Source of the DNA: RYN-230 sp963718305
GTDB lineage: Bacteria > Actinomycetota > Actinomycetes > Streptosporangiales > Streptosporangiaceae
DNA length: 64,000 nucleotides
NCBI GenBank assembly: GCA_963718305.1
Contig: CAVQZG010000001.1
Span: 372,001-436,000, forward strand
Direction: 5' to 3'
Below are positions 9,129 to 17,967 of this stretch, piece by piece. The notes beneath the pieces are model-generated. The model saw only the letters and a program-made list of their open reading frames with translations. It was not told where the DNA came from and searched no databases. A program made the translations under genes and the position numbers. Each line of letters starts with the position of its first letter. Within the stretch, counting starts at the first letter, position 1.

Positions 9129-9832
9129 CACATTCCTTTCGGCCGCTGGCCATATTCGTGCATGTACCGCCGGTGCAGTGAGTCCACCTGGTCCTGATCC
9201 AGCGGCGTGAGCTCGCCGTAGGCCCGGGCCAGGTGCACGGTGCGGGCCGCGTCCTCGCACATCACGGCGGCCTTGACCGCGTCACGCGCGGTCTGGCCGA
9301 TGGTGAACACCCCGTGGCTGCGCATCAGCACGGCCGGGGAGCGGTGGCCGGTCAGGGTGCCCACGATGCCGCGGCCGATCTCGTCGCTGCCGATCAGCGC
9401 GAACGGGCCGAGCGGGATCTCGCCGCCGAACTCGTCGGCCATGGCCGTGATCACGCACGGCACCGCCTCGCCCCGGGCGGCCCACGCGGTGGCGTAGGTG
9501 GAGTGGGTGTGCACCACCCCGCCCACCTCGGGCATGTGCCGGTAGACGTACGCGTGCGTCGCGGTGTCGCTGGACGGGCTGAAGCCGTCTTCCACGGCGT
9601 TGCCGTCCAGATCGCACAAGACCATGGACTCCGGGGTCAGGTCCTCGTACGCCACACCGCTCGGCTTGATCACCATCAGGTCGGTGCCGCCCGGGCCCGC
9701 GCCGGCCACCCGGGCGGAGATGTTGCCTGAGGTCCAGGCGACCAGGCCGTTGTTGACGAGCGAGCCGTGCAGGGCGCAGACCTCCTGGCGGGCACGGGTG
9801 ATCGCCGAGTAGCTCGCGTGATCGGTGGTCAT
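9128..9832 (-). CDS. araD: L-ribulose-5-phosphate 4-epimerase
   Basis: This class II aldolase-fold enzyme converts L-ribulose 5-phosphate to D-xylulose 5-phosphate, 234 residues. The zinc ligands are visible in VHTHSTYA (around residue 108) and SHGVFTIG, and the phosphate-binding TSGNIS and KPSGV motifs are present. It overlaps araB by 4 bases (ATGA) and araA by one, forming a tightly coupled operon. The related L-fuculose-phosphate aldolases share this fold, but the araB and araA neighbours settle the call. Confidence 0.94.
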   Translation of the reverse strand: MTTDHASYSAITRARQEVCALHGSLVNNGLVAWTSGNISARVAGAGPGGTDLMVIKPSGVAYEDLTPESMVLCDLDGNAVEDGFSPSSDTATHAYVYRHMPEVGGVVHTHSTYATAWAARGEAVPCVITAMADEFGGEIPLGPFALIGSDEIGRGIVGTLTGHRSPAVLMRSHGVFTIGQTARDAVKAAVMCEDAARTVHLARAYGELTPLDQDQVDSLHRRYMHEYGQRPKGM

Positions 9833-11604
9833 CGCTGGCTGCCTTCCGGGCTCGGGGTCTGCTGACGGCCGGGCCCGGCCGGTTCGCGGGCGTCGAGCAC
9901 CCGGTCGCGCAGGGCTCGCAGCCGGTGCATGACCTCGTTGGCGCCCCGGCCGAAGTAGTCGTGCAGCGCCACGTACTCGGCGTACAGGTCGTCGTAGACG
10001 TCGGCGCTGGCCGGGTCGGGGGTGTACACCGCGTCCCGCTTGCCGCCCATGGCCGCCGCGGCGGCCGGCACGTCGGGGTAGGCACCCGCGGCGACCGCGG
10101 CGTGGATGGCCGAGCCGAGCGCGGGGCCCTGGTCGGAGGAGATGACGCTGAGCGGGCGCCGCAGCACATCCGCGTAGACCTGCATCACGAACGCGTCCTT
10201 GAGCAGGCCGCCGGCCACCACGAACTCGGTGACCCCGCAGCCGGAAGAGGAGAACGCGTCGACGATGACCCGGGTGCCGAACGCGGTCGATTCCACCAGG
10301 GCGCGGTAGATGTCCGGCGGCCGGGTGGCCAGGGTGAGGCCCACGATCGCGCCGGACAGCTGGACATCGACCAGCACCGAGCGGTTCCCGTTCAGCCAGT
10401 CCAGGGCGATCAGCCCGTGCGCGCCGGCCGGCTGGGCCGCGGCCTCCGCCGACAGCAGCTCGAACAGGGACACGCCGCGCCGCTCGGCCTCGTCCCGGTA
10501 GTCGGCCGGGACGGCATGCTCGAGGAACCAGGCGAAGATGTCGCCGACCCCGCTCTGCCCGGCCTCATAGCCGTACTCCCCGGCGACGATGCCGCCGTCC
10601 ACCACCCCGCACATGCCGGGCACCTCGGCCAGCGTCGCCGAATTCATCACATGGCAGGTCGAGGTACCCATGATGGCCACCATCTGACCAGGGGCGATGG
10701 CGTTAGCCGCGGGCGGGGTGACGTGCGCGTCCACATTGCCGACGGCGACGGCGATCCCCTCGCGCAGCCCGGTCCACCCGGCCGCCCGGGCGGTCAGCCC
10801 GCCCGCCCGGGCTCCCAGCGGCGAGACCGGATGGGCCAGCTTGTCCTCGGCGAAGCTGGCGAAGCCGGGGTTCAGCGCGCCGAGGAAGTCCGCCGACGGG
10901 TAGTGGCCGTCCTGGTAGATGCCCTTGTACCCGGCGGTGCAGGTGTTGCGGGTCTCGGTGCCGCACAGCTGCCAGATGATCCAGTCGGCCGCCTCGATCC
11001 AGCGGTCCGCCTGCTGGTAGACGTCCGGGTCCTCCTCCAGCAGCTGGAGTCCCTTGGCGAACTGCCACTCCGAGGAGATCTTGCCGCCGTACCGGCGGAT
11101 CCACGGCTCGCCGCGCTCGTGGGCCAGCGCGTTGATCCGGTCCGCCTGGGGCTGGGCCGCGTGGTGCTTCCACAGCTTGGGGTAGGCGTGCGGGCGGCCC
11201 TCCAGGCCGGGCACCTGGCACAGCGGGGTGCCGTCGCGCCGGGCGGGCAGGACCGTGCAGGCGGTGAAGTCGGTCCCGATGCCGATCACCTGGCCAGGAT
11301 CGACCCCGGCCGCCTGGATGGCCTGGGGTACCGCCTCGCGCAGCACGTCCAGGTAGTCTTCGGGGTCCTGCAGGGCCCAGTCCGGCGGCAGCAGCTCCCC
11401 GGTCGCGGCCAGCCTGGCGTCCATGACCGCGTGCCGGTAGGCACAGACCGCGGTGCCGAGTTCGGCGCCGTCACCGACCCGGACCACCACGGCCCGGCCG
11501 GACAGGGTGCCGAAGTCCACCCCTATGACGTAACGGTCCGCCTGGCCGCCGGGGCCACCGGAACCACCCGGGCCGCCGCCGCTACCGTGAGCGCTAACAG
11601 TCAT
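9829..11604 (-). CDS. araB: L-ribulokinase
   Basis: It phosphorylates L-ribulose, 591 residues, FGGY carbohydrate kinase family. The N-terminal nucleotide-binding signature is VIGVDFGTLSGRAVVV after a glycine-rich leader (residues 5-21). The C-terminal actin-like domain carries VVAGGLLKDAFVMQ and SSDQGPALGSAIHAA. TFMGTSTCH-like substrate-loop sequence appears as IMGTSTCHVM. A site AGGACAACG precedes the ATG. It is the first enzyme gene after the upstream lacI, 114 bases away, and overlaps araD. Confidence 0.95.
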   Translation of the reverse strand: MTVSAHGSGGGPGGSGGPGGQADRYVIGVDFGTLSGRAVVVRVGDGAELGTAVCAYRHAVMDARLAATGELLPPDWALQDPEDYLDVLREAVPQAIQAAGVDPGQVIGIGTDFTACTVLPARRDGTPLCQVPGLEGRPHAYPKLWKHHAAQPQADRINALAHERGEPWIRRYGGKISSEWQFAKGLQLLEEDPDVYQQADRWIEAADWIIWQLCGTETRNTCTAGYKGIYQDGHYPSADFLGALNPGFASFAEDKLAHPVSPLGARAGGLTARAAGWTGLREGIAVAVGNVDAHVTPPAANAIAPGQMVAIMGTSTCHVMNSATLAEVPGMCGVVDGGIVAGEYGYEAGQSGVGDIFAWFLEHAVPADYRDEAERRGVSLFELLSAEAAAQPAGAHGLIALDWLNGNRSVLVDVQLSGAIVGLTLATRPPDIYRALVESTAFGTRVIVDAFSSSGCGVTEFVVAGGLLKDAFVMQVYADVLRRPLSVISSDQGPALGSAIHAAVAAGAYPDVPAAAAAMGGKRDAVYTPDPASADVYDDLYAEYVALHDYFGRGANEVMHRLRALRDRVLDAREPAGPGRQQTPSPEGSQR

Positions 11605-11718
11605 CGTTGTCCTGTTCTGCCTGCTCGATCTGATCTGGGTGATTGACGTCCTGTCGGAGTGTCTGCCTGATGGCCTGCTGGGCCGGGCCGGATCGCGGCT
11701 CAGGTCGCCCGGGTCAGG

Positions 11719-12738
11719 CTAGCCGGGGGGTGCGGCGCTGGAGCGCACCACGAACTGCGGGACGACCGGCTCGGCGGGCGCGGCCACCTCACGGTCGAAG
11801 ATCAGCCCGACCAGCGTGTCCAGCGCCCGCCGGCCCAGCTCGCCGAAGTCCTGCCGCACCGTGGTCAGCGGGGGCAGGAAATAGGCCGCCTCCGGGATGT
11901 CGTCGAATCCGACCACGCTGACGTCCTCTGGCACCCGCCGCCCACGTTCCGACAGCGCGCGCATCAGGCCCAGCGCCATGGGGTCGTTAGCGCAAAAAAC
12001 GGCGGTCACGCTGTCATCCTGCGCTATCTGCTGTCCCATCGCGTAGCCGGACGCCGCCGACCAGTCGCCGGACACCAGGTCTGGTTCTTCGGCCCCCGCC
12101 TCGGCGAGCGCCTGCCGCCAGCCCTCCACCCGGGCCTCGGCGTCCAGCCAGGACGGCGGCCCGCTCAGGTGGTGCACGGTGCGGTGGCCCAGGCCGAGCA
12201 GGTACCGGGTGGCTACCGCCGCCCCCTCGGCGTTGTCCACCGCGACCGACTGCAGCGGCGGGCTGGTCCGGCAGCCCATCGCGACCAGCGGGATGTCCAC
12301 CGGGCAGCTGGTCAGCGCCTCGACCGCGGACGTCTGCGGCACGATGACGATGACGCCCTCCACGCCCTGCCCGGCGAACCGGTCCACCGCGTCCAGCACC
12401 GACCGGCGGTCCAGGGTCGGCGCGCTGGCGATGGAGACGAAGTAGCTGTCCTGCGCCGCCCGCTCGATCCCGTAGAGCATGGAGGCCGGGCCGTACAGGG
12501 TGGTGTCGAAGCTGATCACGCCCAGGGTGTGGGTGCGCCGGGTGACCAGGGTCCGGGCTGCGGCGTTCGGCCGGTAGCCGAGCTCGGTGATCGCGGCGAG
12601 GACCAGTGCCCTGGTCTGCGGGCGGACGTTGGGATGATGGTTGAGGACCCGGGACACGGTCTGGTGAGAGACGCCGGCCAGCTGGGCCACGTCGGTCATG
12701 ACCGGCGGGCGGGTTCGCCCGCGATCCGGAAGTGCCAC
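11719..12738 (-). CDS. LacI-family regulator upstream of araBDA
   Basis: This is a 339-residue transcription factor, likely the local controller of araBDA. The helix-turn-helix is VMTDVAQLAGVSHQTVSRVLNHH near residues 13-36, then YRPNAAARTLVTRRTHTLGV and a sugar-sensing domain ending GFDDIPEAAYFLPPLTTVRQDF. The frame is open 237 bases further upstream, but the GTG at 12738 has AAGGAGG 6 bases before it and gives the normal family length. It is followed by araB on the same strand. It belongs to a different subgroup from the two paralogous LacI proteins at 13.1 and 28.6 kb. Confidence 0.9.
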   Translation of the reverse strand: MALPDRGRTRPPVMTDVAQLAGVSHQTVSRVLNHHPNVRPQTRALVLAAITELGYRPNAAARTLVTRRTHTLGVISFDTTLYGPASMLYGIERAAQDSYFVSIASAPTLDRRSVLDAVDRFAGQGVEGVIVIVPQTSAVEALTSCPVDIPLVAMGCRTSPPLQSVAVDNAEGAAVATRYLLGLGHRTVHHLSGPPSWLDAEARVEGWRQALAEAGAEEPDLVSGDWSAASGYAMGQQIAQDDSVTAVFCANDPMALGLMRALSERGRRVPEDVSVVGFDDIPEAAYFLPPLTTVRQDFGELGRRALDTLVGLIFDREVAAPAEPVVPQFVVRSSAAPPG

Positions 12739-13092
12739 GTACCGCCTCCTTCCGCCGTCTCGTCCCGCCGCCCGGGGCTCCGCTGCCTCGACCCGCCCGG
12801 ATTCCGCCGGCCGTTCTGCCTGCTGTTCACTTGTGGGGACCGCCACGTGCCCGGCGCCGGGGGCGGCCGCCGCACCAGCCTGGGCGGACGTTTTCGTGCC
12901 CGGTTTACCGTATACAGCCATGGCCAGACTCAATAGCCACAGATAACACCTTGTGTACCCATTTGCCAGATACAAGTATGCGGGCTCCGGCCCGGTGCCC
13001 GGGGGGATTGTGACCGCTCACATCCCCGCAGGTCAAGCCGGCTGCGGGGAGGGGCGCCCGGGTGGCCCTGCGCCGCGCCGGGAGCGCGCCGC
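12739..13092. other. 354-bp intergenic region upstream of lacI-araBDA
   Basis: No gene is supported here. The 12900-12985 part is clearly lower in GC than the surroundings and should hold the minus-strand promoter. It includes GTATAC at 12911-12916 and an imperfect inverted pair CTTGTA/TACACAAG spaced by about ten bases around 12950-12976. I see no copy of the CGAACGTTCG palindrome. Confidence 0.4.
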
Positions 13093-14121
13093 TCATGGCG
13101 TCCCCGGGCTGGTCGAGCCGCGTTCGACCAGGCGGCAGGGCACGGTGTGCGGGCCATGGGTGGGTTCGCCCTTGATGGCCAGCAGCAGGTGTTCCGCGGC
13201 CACCCGGCCGATGTCCTCCAGGCACATGTCGACGCTGGTCAGCGGGGGATCGGCGCCGAGGACCATGGGACTCCAGTTGTCGAAGCCGACCAGGGCGATG
13301 TCTTCGGGTACCCGGCAGCCGATCAGCCGCAGGGTGTCAGAGACGCCGCGGGCGATCTGGTCGCTGCCGCAGAAGATCGCGTCCACCCCCGGTGTGGTGC
13401 GCATCACAAGCCGGGCCGCCTCCCGTCCCCAGGCCTCGCTCCACTCCCCGTACAGCACGTCGTTGGCGGTGAAGGGCATGCCCGCTTCAGTCATCGCGTC
13501 GCAGAAGCCCCGCGCGCGCATCCGGGCGGCGAGGAAACGCGGGGGGCCCGTGATATGGCCGAACCGGCGGCGCCCCAGGGCCAGCAGGTGCTCGGCGGCC
13601 AGGCGCCCGCCGCCGGCGTCGTCGGGCAGGATCGCGGGTTCGTCGCTGTCCATCGACTGGGTCATCGCATACACCACCGGGACGCCCAGGGTCGGGCCGA
13701 TGCTGGGGCGCGGCTCGATCCGCCGCCCGGCCACGATGAGACCGTCCACCCGGCGGGACAGCAGCATGTCCAGGTACTGCCGCTCCCGGCCCGGGTCATC
13801 CCGGGTGTCGCACATGAACACCGAGATCTGGCCGGCCCCGAGGGCATTCTCGGCGCCCAGCATGACCGGGATGCTGAACCGGCCGAAGCTGTCCGTGGTA
13901 ATCACGCCCACGGTGTAGGTCCGCCCGGCCAGCAGGCCGCGGGCCAGCACGTTGGGGGCGAAGCCCAACTCGCGGGCGGCGGCCGCGACCCGGTCCCGGG
14001 TCGTGGCGCGCAGCTTGCCCTGGCCGTTGAGGGCCTTGGATGCGGTCCCGATCGACACGCCAGCGAGTGCGGCCACGTCCCGGATGGTCGCCCGCTTGAG
14101 GTTAGGCCCCGGCGCGGGCAA
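13093..14121 (-). CDS. LacI-family regulator divergent from GH127
   Basis: This is a 342-residue transcription factor with helix-turn-helix TIRDVAALAGVSIGTASKALNG (residues 12-33), hinge PNVLARGLLAGRTYTVGVITT and a sensor domain. It starts at a TTG (14121) preceded by GGAG at 7 bases; no in-frame ATG is better placed. It is transcribed away from the GH127 gene with 134 bases between them. It is a close paralogue of the LacI protein at 28580-29623: both share DSFGRFSIPV, RRVDGLIV/RRVDGIIV, CGSDQIARGVSD/CGNDQIARGVAD and GFDNW. Both sit divergent from a glycosidase, suggesting a duplicated regulator-enzyme module. Confidence 0.9.
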   Translation of the reverse strand: MPAPGPNLKRATIRDVAALAGVSIGTASKALNGQGKLRATTRDRVAAAARELGFAPNVLARGLLAGRTYTVGVITTDSFGRFSIPVMLGAENALGAGQISVFMCDTRDDPGRERQYLDMLLSRRVDGLIVAGRRIEPRPSIGPTLGVPVVYAMTQSMDSDEPAILPDDAGGGRLAAEHLLALGRRRFGHITGPPRFLAARMRARGFCDAMTEAGMPFTANDVLYGEWSEAWGREAARLVMRTTPGVDAIFCGSDQIARGVSDTLRLIGCRVPEDIALVGFDNWSPMVLGADPPLTSVDMCLEDIGRVAAEHLLLAIKGEPTHGPHTVPCRLVERGSTSPGTP

Positions 14122-14224
14122 TCCCTTGCTCCATTGTCTTCCTTGTCCTCCGGGTCAGCGATCGTCCGAGACGAGGCGGTTTCACCAGTCTTGACGCTGT
14201 CCCTCGTGGGCCCTAGCTTACGAA

Positions 14225-14238
14225 GGAAAACGTATTCC
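14225..14238. promoter_or_regulatory. Candidate LacI operator upstream of GH127
   Basis: GGAAAACGTATTCC is a near-perfect palindrome (12 of 14 positions) centred on ACGT, 18 bases before the GH127 ATG and in the lacI/GH127 divergent spacer. The position and CpG centre fit a LacI-family operator. Which protein binds is not shown. Confidence 0.4.
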
Positions 14239-14255
14239 TAGAAAGGGCCCAGGGC

Positions 14256-16229
14256 ATGACGGCCTCCGGTGAGTCCCTGGCTGGCCGCGGGCCGGCCGTT
14301 CCCTCTGCGTCGGCCGCGGTCGCGCACCAGCCGCTGACCGGCGGGGGGGCCCGCCTGTCCGGCGGGCTGCTCCATGCCTGGCAGCAACGCAACGCCGAGG
14401 CCAGCCTGCCGCTGGCGCTCCGTCAGCTCGAGACGGCCGGGAACCTGGCCAACGTCCGCCTGGCCGTCTCCGGGGCCCGTGAGGGCTACCGGGGCCCGGT
14501 GTTCATGGACTCCGACATCTACAAGGTCCTGGAGGCGATCGGCTGGGAACTGGGCCGGTCGCCGGACGAGGGGCTCTCCAGCTTCCTGGCCGAGACGACC
14601 ACGCTGCTGGAGAAGGCGCAGCAGCCGGACGGTTACCTGAACTCCTGCATCCAGGTCACCGGCCGGGCCCGGTACAGCTCCCTGGCCTCGAGTCACGAGC
14701 TGTACTGCGCGGGCCACCTGATCCAGGCCGGTCTCGCCTGCCAGCGCGGCGCGGGGGATCCGGCGCTGCTCGCCGTGGCCCGCCGGTTCGCGGACCACCT
14801 CGTGGATCACTTCCTGGACCAGCAGGAGGGTATCGACGGCCACCCCATCGTGGAGACCGCGCTGGCGGAGCTGTACCGGGAGACGGGCCACGAGCCGTAT
14901 CTGCGCCTGGCCAGCCAGTTCATCGAGCAGCGCGGGCACGGGCTGATCGGGGATTCCGGGTTCGGAAGCCGGTACCTGCAAGATCACGAGCCGGTCCGGG
15001 ACACCGTGACCCAGGTGGGGCACGTGGTCCGCGCGCTGTACCTGGACGCCGGCGTCGCCGACGTCGCCGCGGAGACCGGCGACGCGGCGCTGCTCCAGTC
15101 CAGCCTGACCCGGTGGGCCGACATGATCGCCGCGAAGACCTACCTGACCGGCGGGAACGGGTCACGGCACGAGGGTGAGAGCTTCGGGGACCGCTACGAG
15201 CTGCCGCCGGACCGGGCCTACAACGAGACCTGCGCGGCCATCGCCAGCTTCCAGTGGGCCTGGCGGCTGCTCCTGGCCACCGGGGATGCCGGGTACGCGG
15301 ACCTGATGGAGCGCGTCCTGTACAACGGGTTCGCCGCGTCCACCGCCACCGGCGGGACCCGGTTCTTCTACGTCAACCCGCTGGAGCGCCGGGCGGACCA
15401 CTTCGAGAAGGACGATCCCGGCCGGCGCCGGGAGTGGTTCAACTGTGCCTGCTGCCCGCCGAACATCATGCGCACGATGGCTTCGCTGCAGCACTACCTG
15501 GCCACGGTGTCCGGCGGCACCCTGTACGTGCAGCAGTTCACCAGCGCGACGCTCAACGCCCCCGTGGCCGGCGGGGTCCTGAGCGTCGAGATGGACACGG
15601 ATTACCCCTGGGCCGGCGCGGTCGGGTTGCGGGTGACTAACGCCCCGCCGGAGGCCTGCGGGCTGGCCGTGCGCGTGCCGGCCTGGTCTGCGGTACCGGA
15701 AATCCGCCTTAACGAAAACCTCATCGAGGCGGATGCCGAAGGCGGGTACCTGGTGGTGCGCCGCCAGTGGCGCCCCGGCGACGTGCTCCGCTTCGAGCTG
15801 GACACCTCGCCCCGGCTGACCTACCCCGACCGCCGGATCGAGGCGGTGCAAGGGGCAGTCGCGATCGAGCGGGGCCCGCTGGTCTACTGCCTCGAGCAGG
15901 CCGACCAGCCCGCCGGGATCGACCTCGTGGATCTGGCCCTCGTCCCGGGCCAGCTCGAGGACGCCCGGGCCACCCTCCCCGGCGTCGGCGACACCGTCCT
16001 GGTCCGGGCCAGGGCCGTGCACCGCCCCGGGCCGCAGCACGCCGGGCTGCCCTACCACGCGGCGGCCGGCGGTGCTCAGGCCGGCGGTGCCCAGGGCGAC
16101 GGGGCGCAGGCCGGCGGGGACTCCGGCGGCCGGGAGGTCACGGCCACGGCCCTCCCGTACTTCCAGTGGGACAACCGGGACGGACGCCGCATGCAGGTCT
16201 GGACCCCGGCGCCCAGTCCCCGCCCCTAG
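14256..16229 (+). CDS. GH127 beta-L-arabinofuranosidase
   Basis: This cytoplasmic-looking enzyme of 657 residues belongs to the family first described from Bifidobacterium HypBA1, which releases L-arabinose from beta-linked arabinofuranosides such as those on hydroxyproline-rich glycoproteins. The zinc and thiolate centre is present: Glu324 and Cys326 in YNETCA, and the Cys pair 399-400 in FNCACCPPN. The catalytic (alpha/alpha)6 barrel is followed by beta-sandwich domains. Near the C-terminus (about residues 603-627) there is a low-complexity Ala/Gly/Gln insertion unlike the rest. It is divergent from a LacI regulator and complements the GH51 enzyme. Confidence 0.93.
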   Translation: MTASGESLAGRGPAVPSASAAVAHQPLTGGGARLSGGLLHAWQQRNAEASLPLALRQLETAGNLANVRLAVSGAREGYRGPVFMDSDIYKVLEAIGWELGRSPDEGLSSFLAETTTLLEKAQQPDGYLNSCIQVTGRARYSSLASSHELYCAGHLIQAGLACQRGAGDPALLAVARRFADHLVDHFLDQQEGIDGHPIVETALAELYRETGHEPYLRLASQFIEQRGHGLIGDSGFGSRYLQDHEPVRDTVTQVGHVVRALYLDAGVADVAAETGDAALLQSSLTRWADMIAAKTYLTGGNGSRHEGESFGDRYELPPDRAYNETCAAIASFQWAWRLLLATGDAGYADLMERVLYNGFAASTATGGTRFFYVNPLERRADHFEKDDPGRRREWFNCACCPPNIMRTMASLQHYLATVSGGTLYVQQFTSATLNAPVAGGVLSVEMDTDYPWAGAVGLRVTNAPPEACGLAVRVPAWSAVPEIRLNENLIEADAEGGYLVVRRQWRPGDVLRFELDTSPRLTYPDRRIEAVQGAVAIERGPLVYCLEQADQPAGIDLVDLALVPGQLEDARATLPGVGDTVLVRARAVHRPGPQHAGLPYHAAAGGAQAGGAQGDGAQAGGDSGGREVTATALPYFQWDNRDGRRMQVWTPAPSPRP

Positions 16230-16302
16230 CCCGATGTCGATGACGCGCCACGCGCTTGCTGAGTAGGGGGGCGAGGATGAGTCCCAGCTGACGCCGCCAG
16301 CA

Positions 16303-16421
16303 GGTGAGCACTGCAGCCGCCCGGGCCTTGAGTCCTAGGTCTAGATCGTGCCCCTGCCGGCTGGTGAGGTCTCCTGTGATGGCTGGTGGGATGTCGTGCC
16401 TCGAGCACTGATCCATTAGGG
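16303..16421 (+). ncRNA. Candidate IS110 bridge-RNA locus, element A left end
   Basis: This non-coding stretch precedes the transposase by about 58 bases. It shares ordered blocks with the equivalent place in element B: GGTGAGCACT, TTGAGTCCT, GCCCCTGCCGGCTGG, GATGTCGTGCC, GAGCACTG and CATTAGG. The DNA between blocks varies. IS110 elements are known to encode a structured bridge RNA in the left end that specifies donor and target. Conservation of non-coding blocks with variable loops fits that, but no fold was computed. Confidence 0.5.
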
Positions 16422-16478
16422 AGCTGCTGGACTCCTCCGGGCTCGATGGCTTGGTGCCGGATCGGCGAGAGGAGCCAG

Positions 16479-17712
16479 ATGATCTTTGTGGGAGTGGACT
16501 GGGCGGAAGCCCATCACGACGTGCACGTCGAGGACGAGGACGGCAGGCGGCTGGGCGGGGGCCGGCTGCCCGAGGGCGTGGAGGGGATCGCCCGGTTCCA
16601 TGAGCTGGTCGGCGCGGCACGCCGACGATCCGGGCGAGGTGGTGATCGGGATCGAGACCGACCGGGGCCTGTTCGTCGCCGCGCTGGTCGCGGCGGGCTA
16701 TCAGGTGTTCGCGGTGAACCCGATGTCGACGTCGCGTTACCGGGACCGGCACTCGGCCTCGGGCGCGAAGTCCGATCCCGGGCGACGCGAAGGTGCTGGC
16801 CGACCTGGTCCGCACCGACCGGCACAACCACCGCCCGGTCGCCGGCGACAGCGACCTGGCCGAGGCGGTCAAGGTCCTGGCCCGGGCGCACCAGTCGATG
16901 ATCTGGTCCCGGCACCGGCAGGTGAACATGCTGCGCTCGGCGCTGCGGGAGTTCTACCCCGCCGCCCTGGCCGCGTTCGACGACCTGACCAGCGCCGACG
17001 CCCTCGCGGTGCTCCGCGATCGCCCCGACCCCGGCGCTGCGGCGCGGCGCTGTCGCGGTCGAAGATCGCCGCGGCGCTGCGCCGCGGCGGCCGGCAGCGC
17101 CGCATCGACGCAGCGGGCCGCGCGAGATCCAGGCCGCGCTGCGCGCCGCGCAGCTGCGCGCCCGCCCCGGTGATCGCGGCCGCGATGGGCGCCATCGGTC
17201 AGCGCCTCAGTGGCAGTGATCGCCGAGATGACCGCCCAGATCGCCGCGCTCGAGCGGCGAGCTGGCCGCGGATTTTGAGCAGCACCCGGACGCCGAGGTC
17301 GTCCGCTCCCTGCCAGGACTAGGGACGATCCTCGGCGCCCGGGTGCTCGGCGAGTTCGGCGATGACCCGGACCGCTATGCCACCGCCAAGTCTCGCAAGA
17401 ACTACGCCGGCACGTCACCGATCACCCGAGCTTCCGGCACCAAGCGCGTCGTGCTGGCCCGCTACGTCCGCAACCGGCGCCTCGCCGACGCCATCTACCT
17501 GTGGGCCTTCGCCGCGCTCACCGCCTCACCCGGCGCCCGGCGCCTTCTACGACCACCACCGCGCCGCCGGCGACACCCACCACGCCGCGCTCCGCGCCCT
17601 CGGCAACCGCCTCGTCGGCATCCTCCACGGCTGCCTGGCCCACCACACCCCCTACGACGAACACACCGCCTGGGCCCACCGCACCAGCACCAGACTCACC
17701 CAGGCCGCTTGA
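16479..17712 (+). pseudogene. IS110-family transposase, frameshifted
   Basis: The start MIFVGVDWAEAHHDVHVEDE carries the first acidic residue of the DEDD (RuvC-like) domain. It continues in other frames as GIETDRGLFVAALVAAG, KVLADLVRTDRHNH and the C-terminal serine-containing domain (GLGTILGARVLGEFGDDPDRY, KNYAGTSPITRASGTK). The last segment ends HTAWAHRTSTRLTQAA. At least four frame changes are needed (near 16.61, 16.79, 17.05-17.29 and 17.55 kb), so no functional protein can be made as sequenced. The ATG follows GAGAGGAG. It is roughly 60 percent similar to element B by eye, so the two are relatives rather than a recent duplicate. Confidence 0.85.
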
Positions 17713-17862
17713 CACCTTCCAGCCGTGGGATGTCTAGCCCCGCGCGACCAGGCCCTGCGTGACCTCGCCCCGCGCCGTCCCACGTCCCGCGTCCCGTGCC
17801 AGGCACCCAAACCCCAGCCAGCCCACCTGACCTCTGAATCCCAGCAAACGCTCGCCCCCGGC

Positions 17863-17910
17863 GTGATCAACTGATTGGTGTCGTCACAGCGACACCAATC
17901 AGTTGATCAC
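17863..17910. repeat. Perfect 21-bp-stem hairpin
   Basis: The left arm at 17863-17883 and the right arm at 17890-17910 are exact reverse complements of 21 bases, with the 6-base loop TCACAG. The arm starts GTGATCAACTGATTGG. Its GC content is much lower than the flanks. It lies between the right end of IS element A and the xdhC stop. No T-run follows, so a standard terminator is uncertain. It could be a bidirectional terminator, a REP-type element or the end of a small mobile unit. Confidence 0.85.
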
Positions 17911-17967
17911 GAACTGCTCGGGCCCGTGCCTCAGCAGGCTTCCCGCTCGCGAATGACGTGGAAGGAT

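Larger units (their letters stand above)
16303..17735 (+). mobile_element. Decayed IS110-family element A
   Basis: The element is delimited by comparison with the second copy at 18590-20052. The left end begins with a shared GGTGAGCACT and the right end with a shared TGGGATGTCT about 14-24 bases after the transposase stop. As expected for IS110, no terminal inverted repeat is seen. The transposase is broken by several indels. The outer boundaries are approximate because the target core dinucleotide cannot be defined. Confidence 0.75.

Noticed and set aside
12739..12975. N-terminal extension of the LacI upstream of araB
   Set aside because: The normal family start with AAGGAGG is at 12738; the extension contains the probable promoter.
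17863..17910. Hairpin as a classical Rho-independent terminator
   Set aside because: The stem is perfect but AT-rich, and no T-run follows in either direction, so I list it as a repeat instead.
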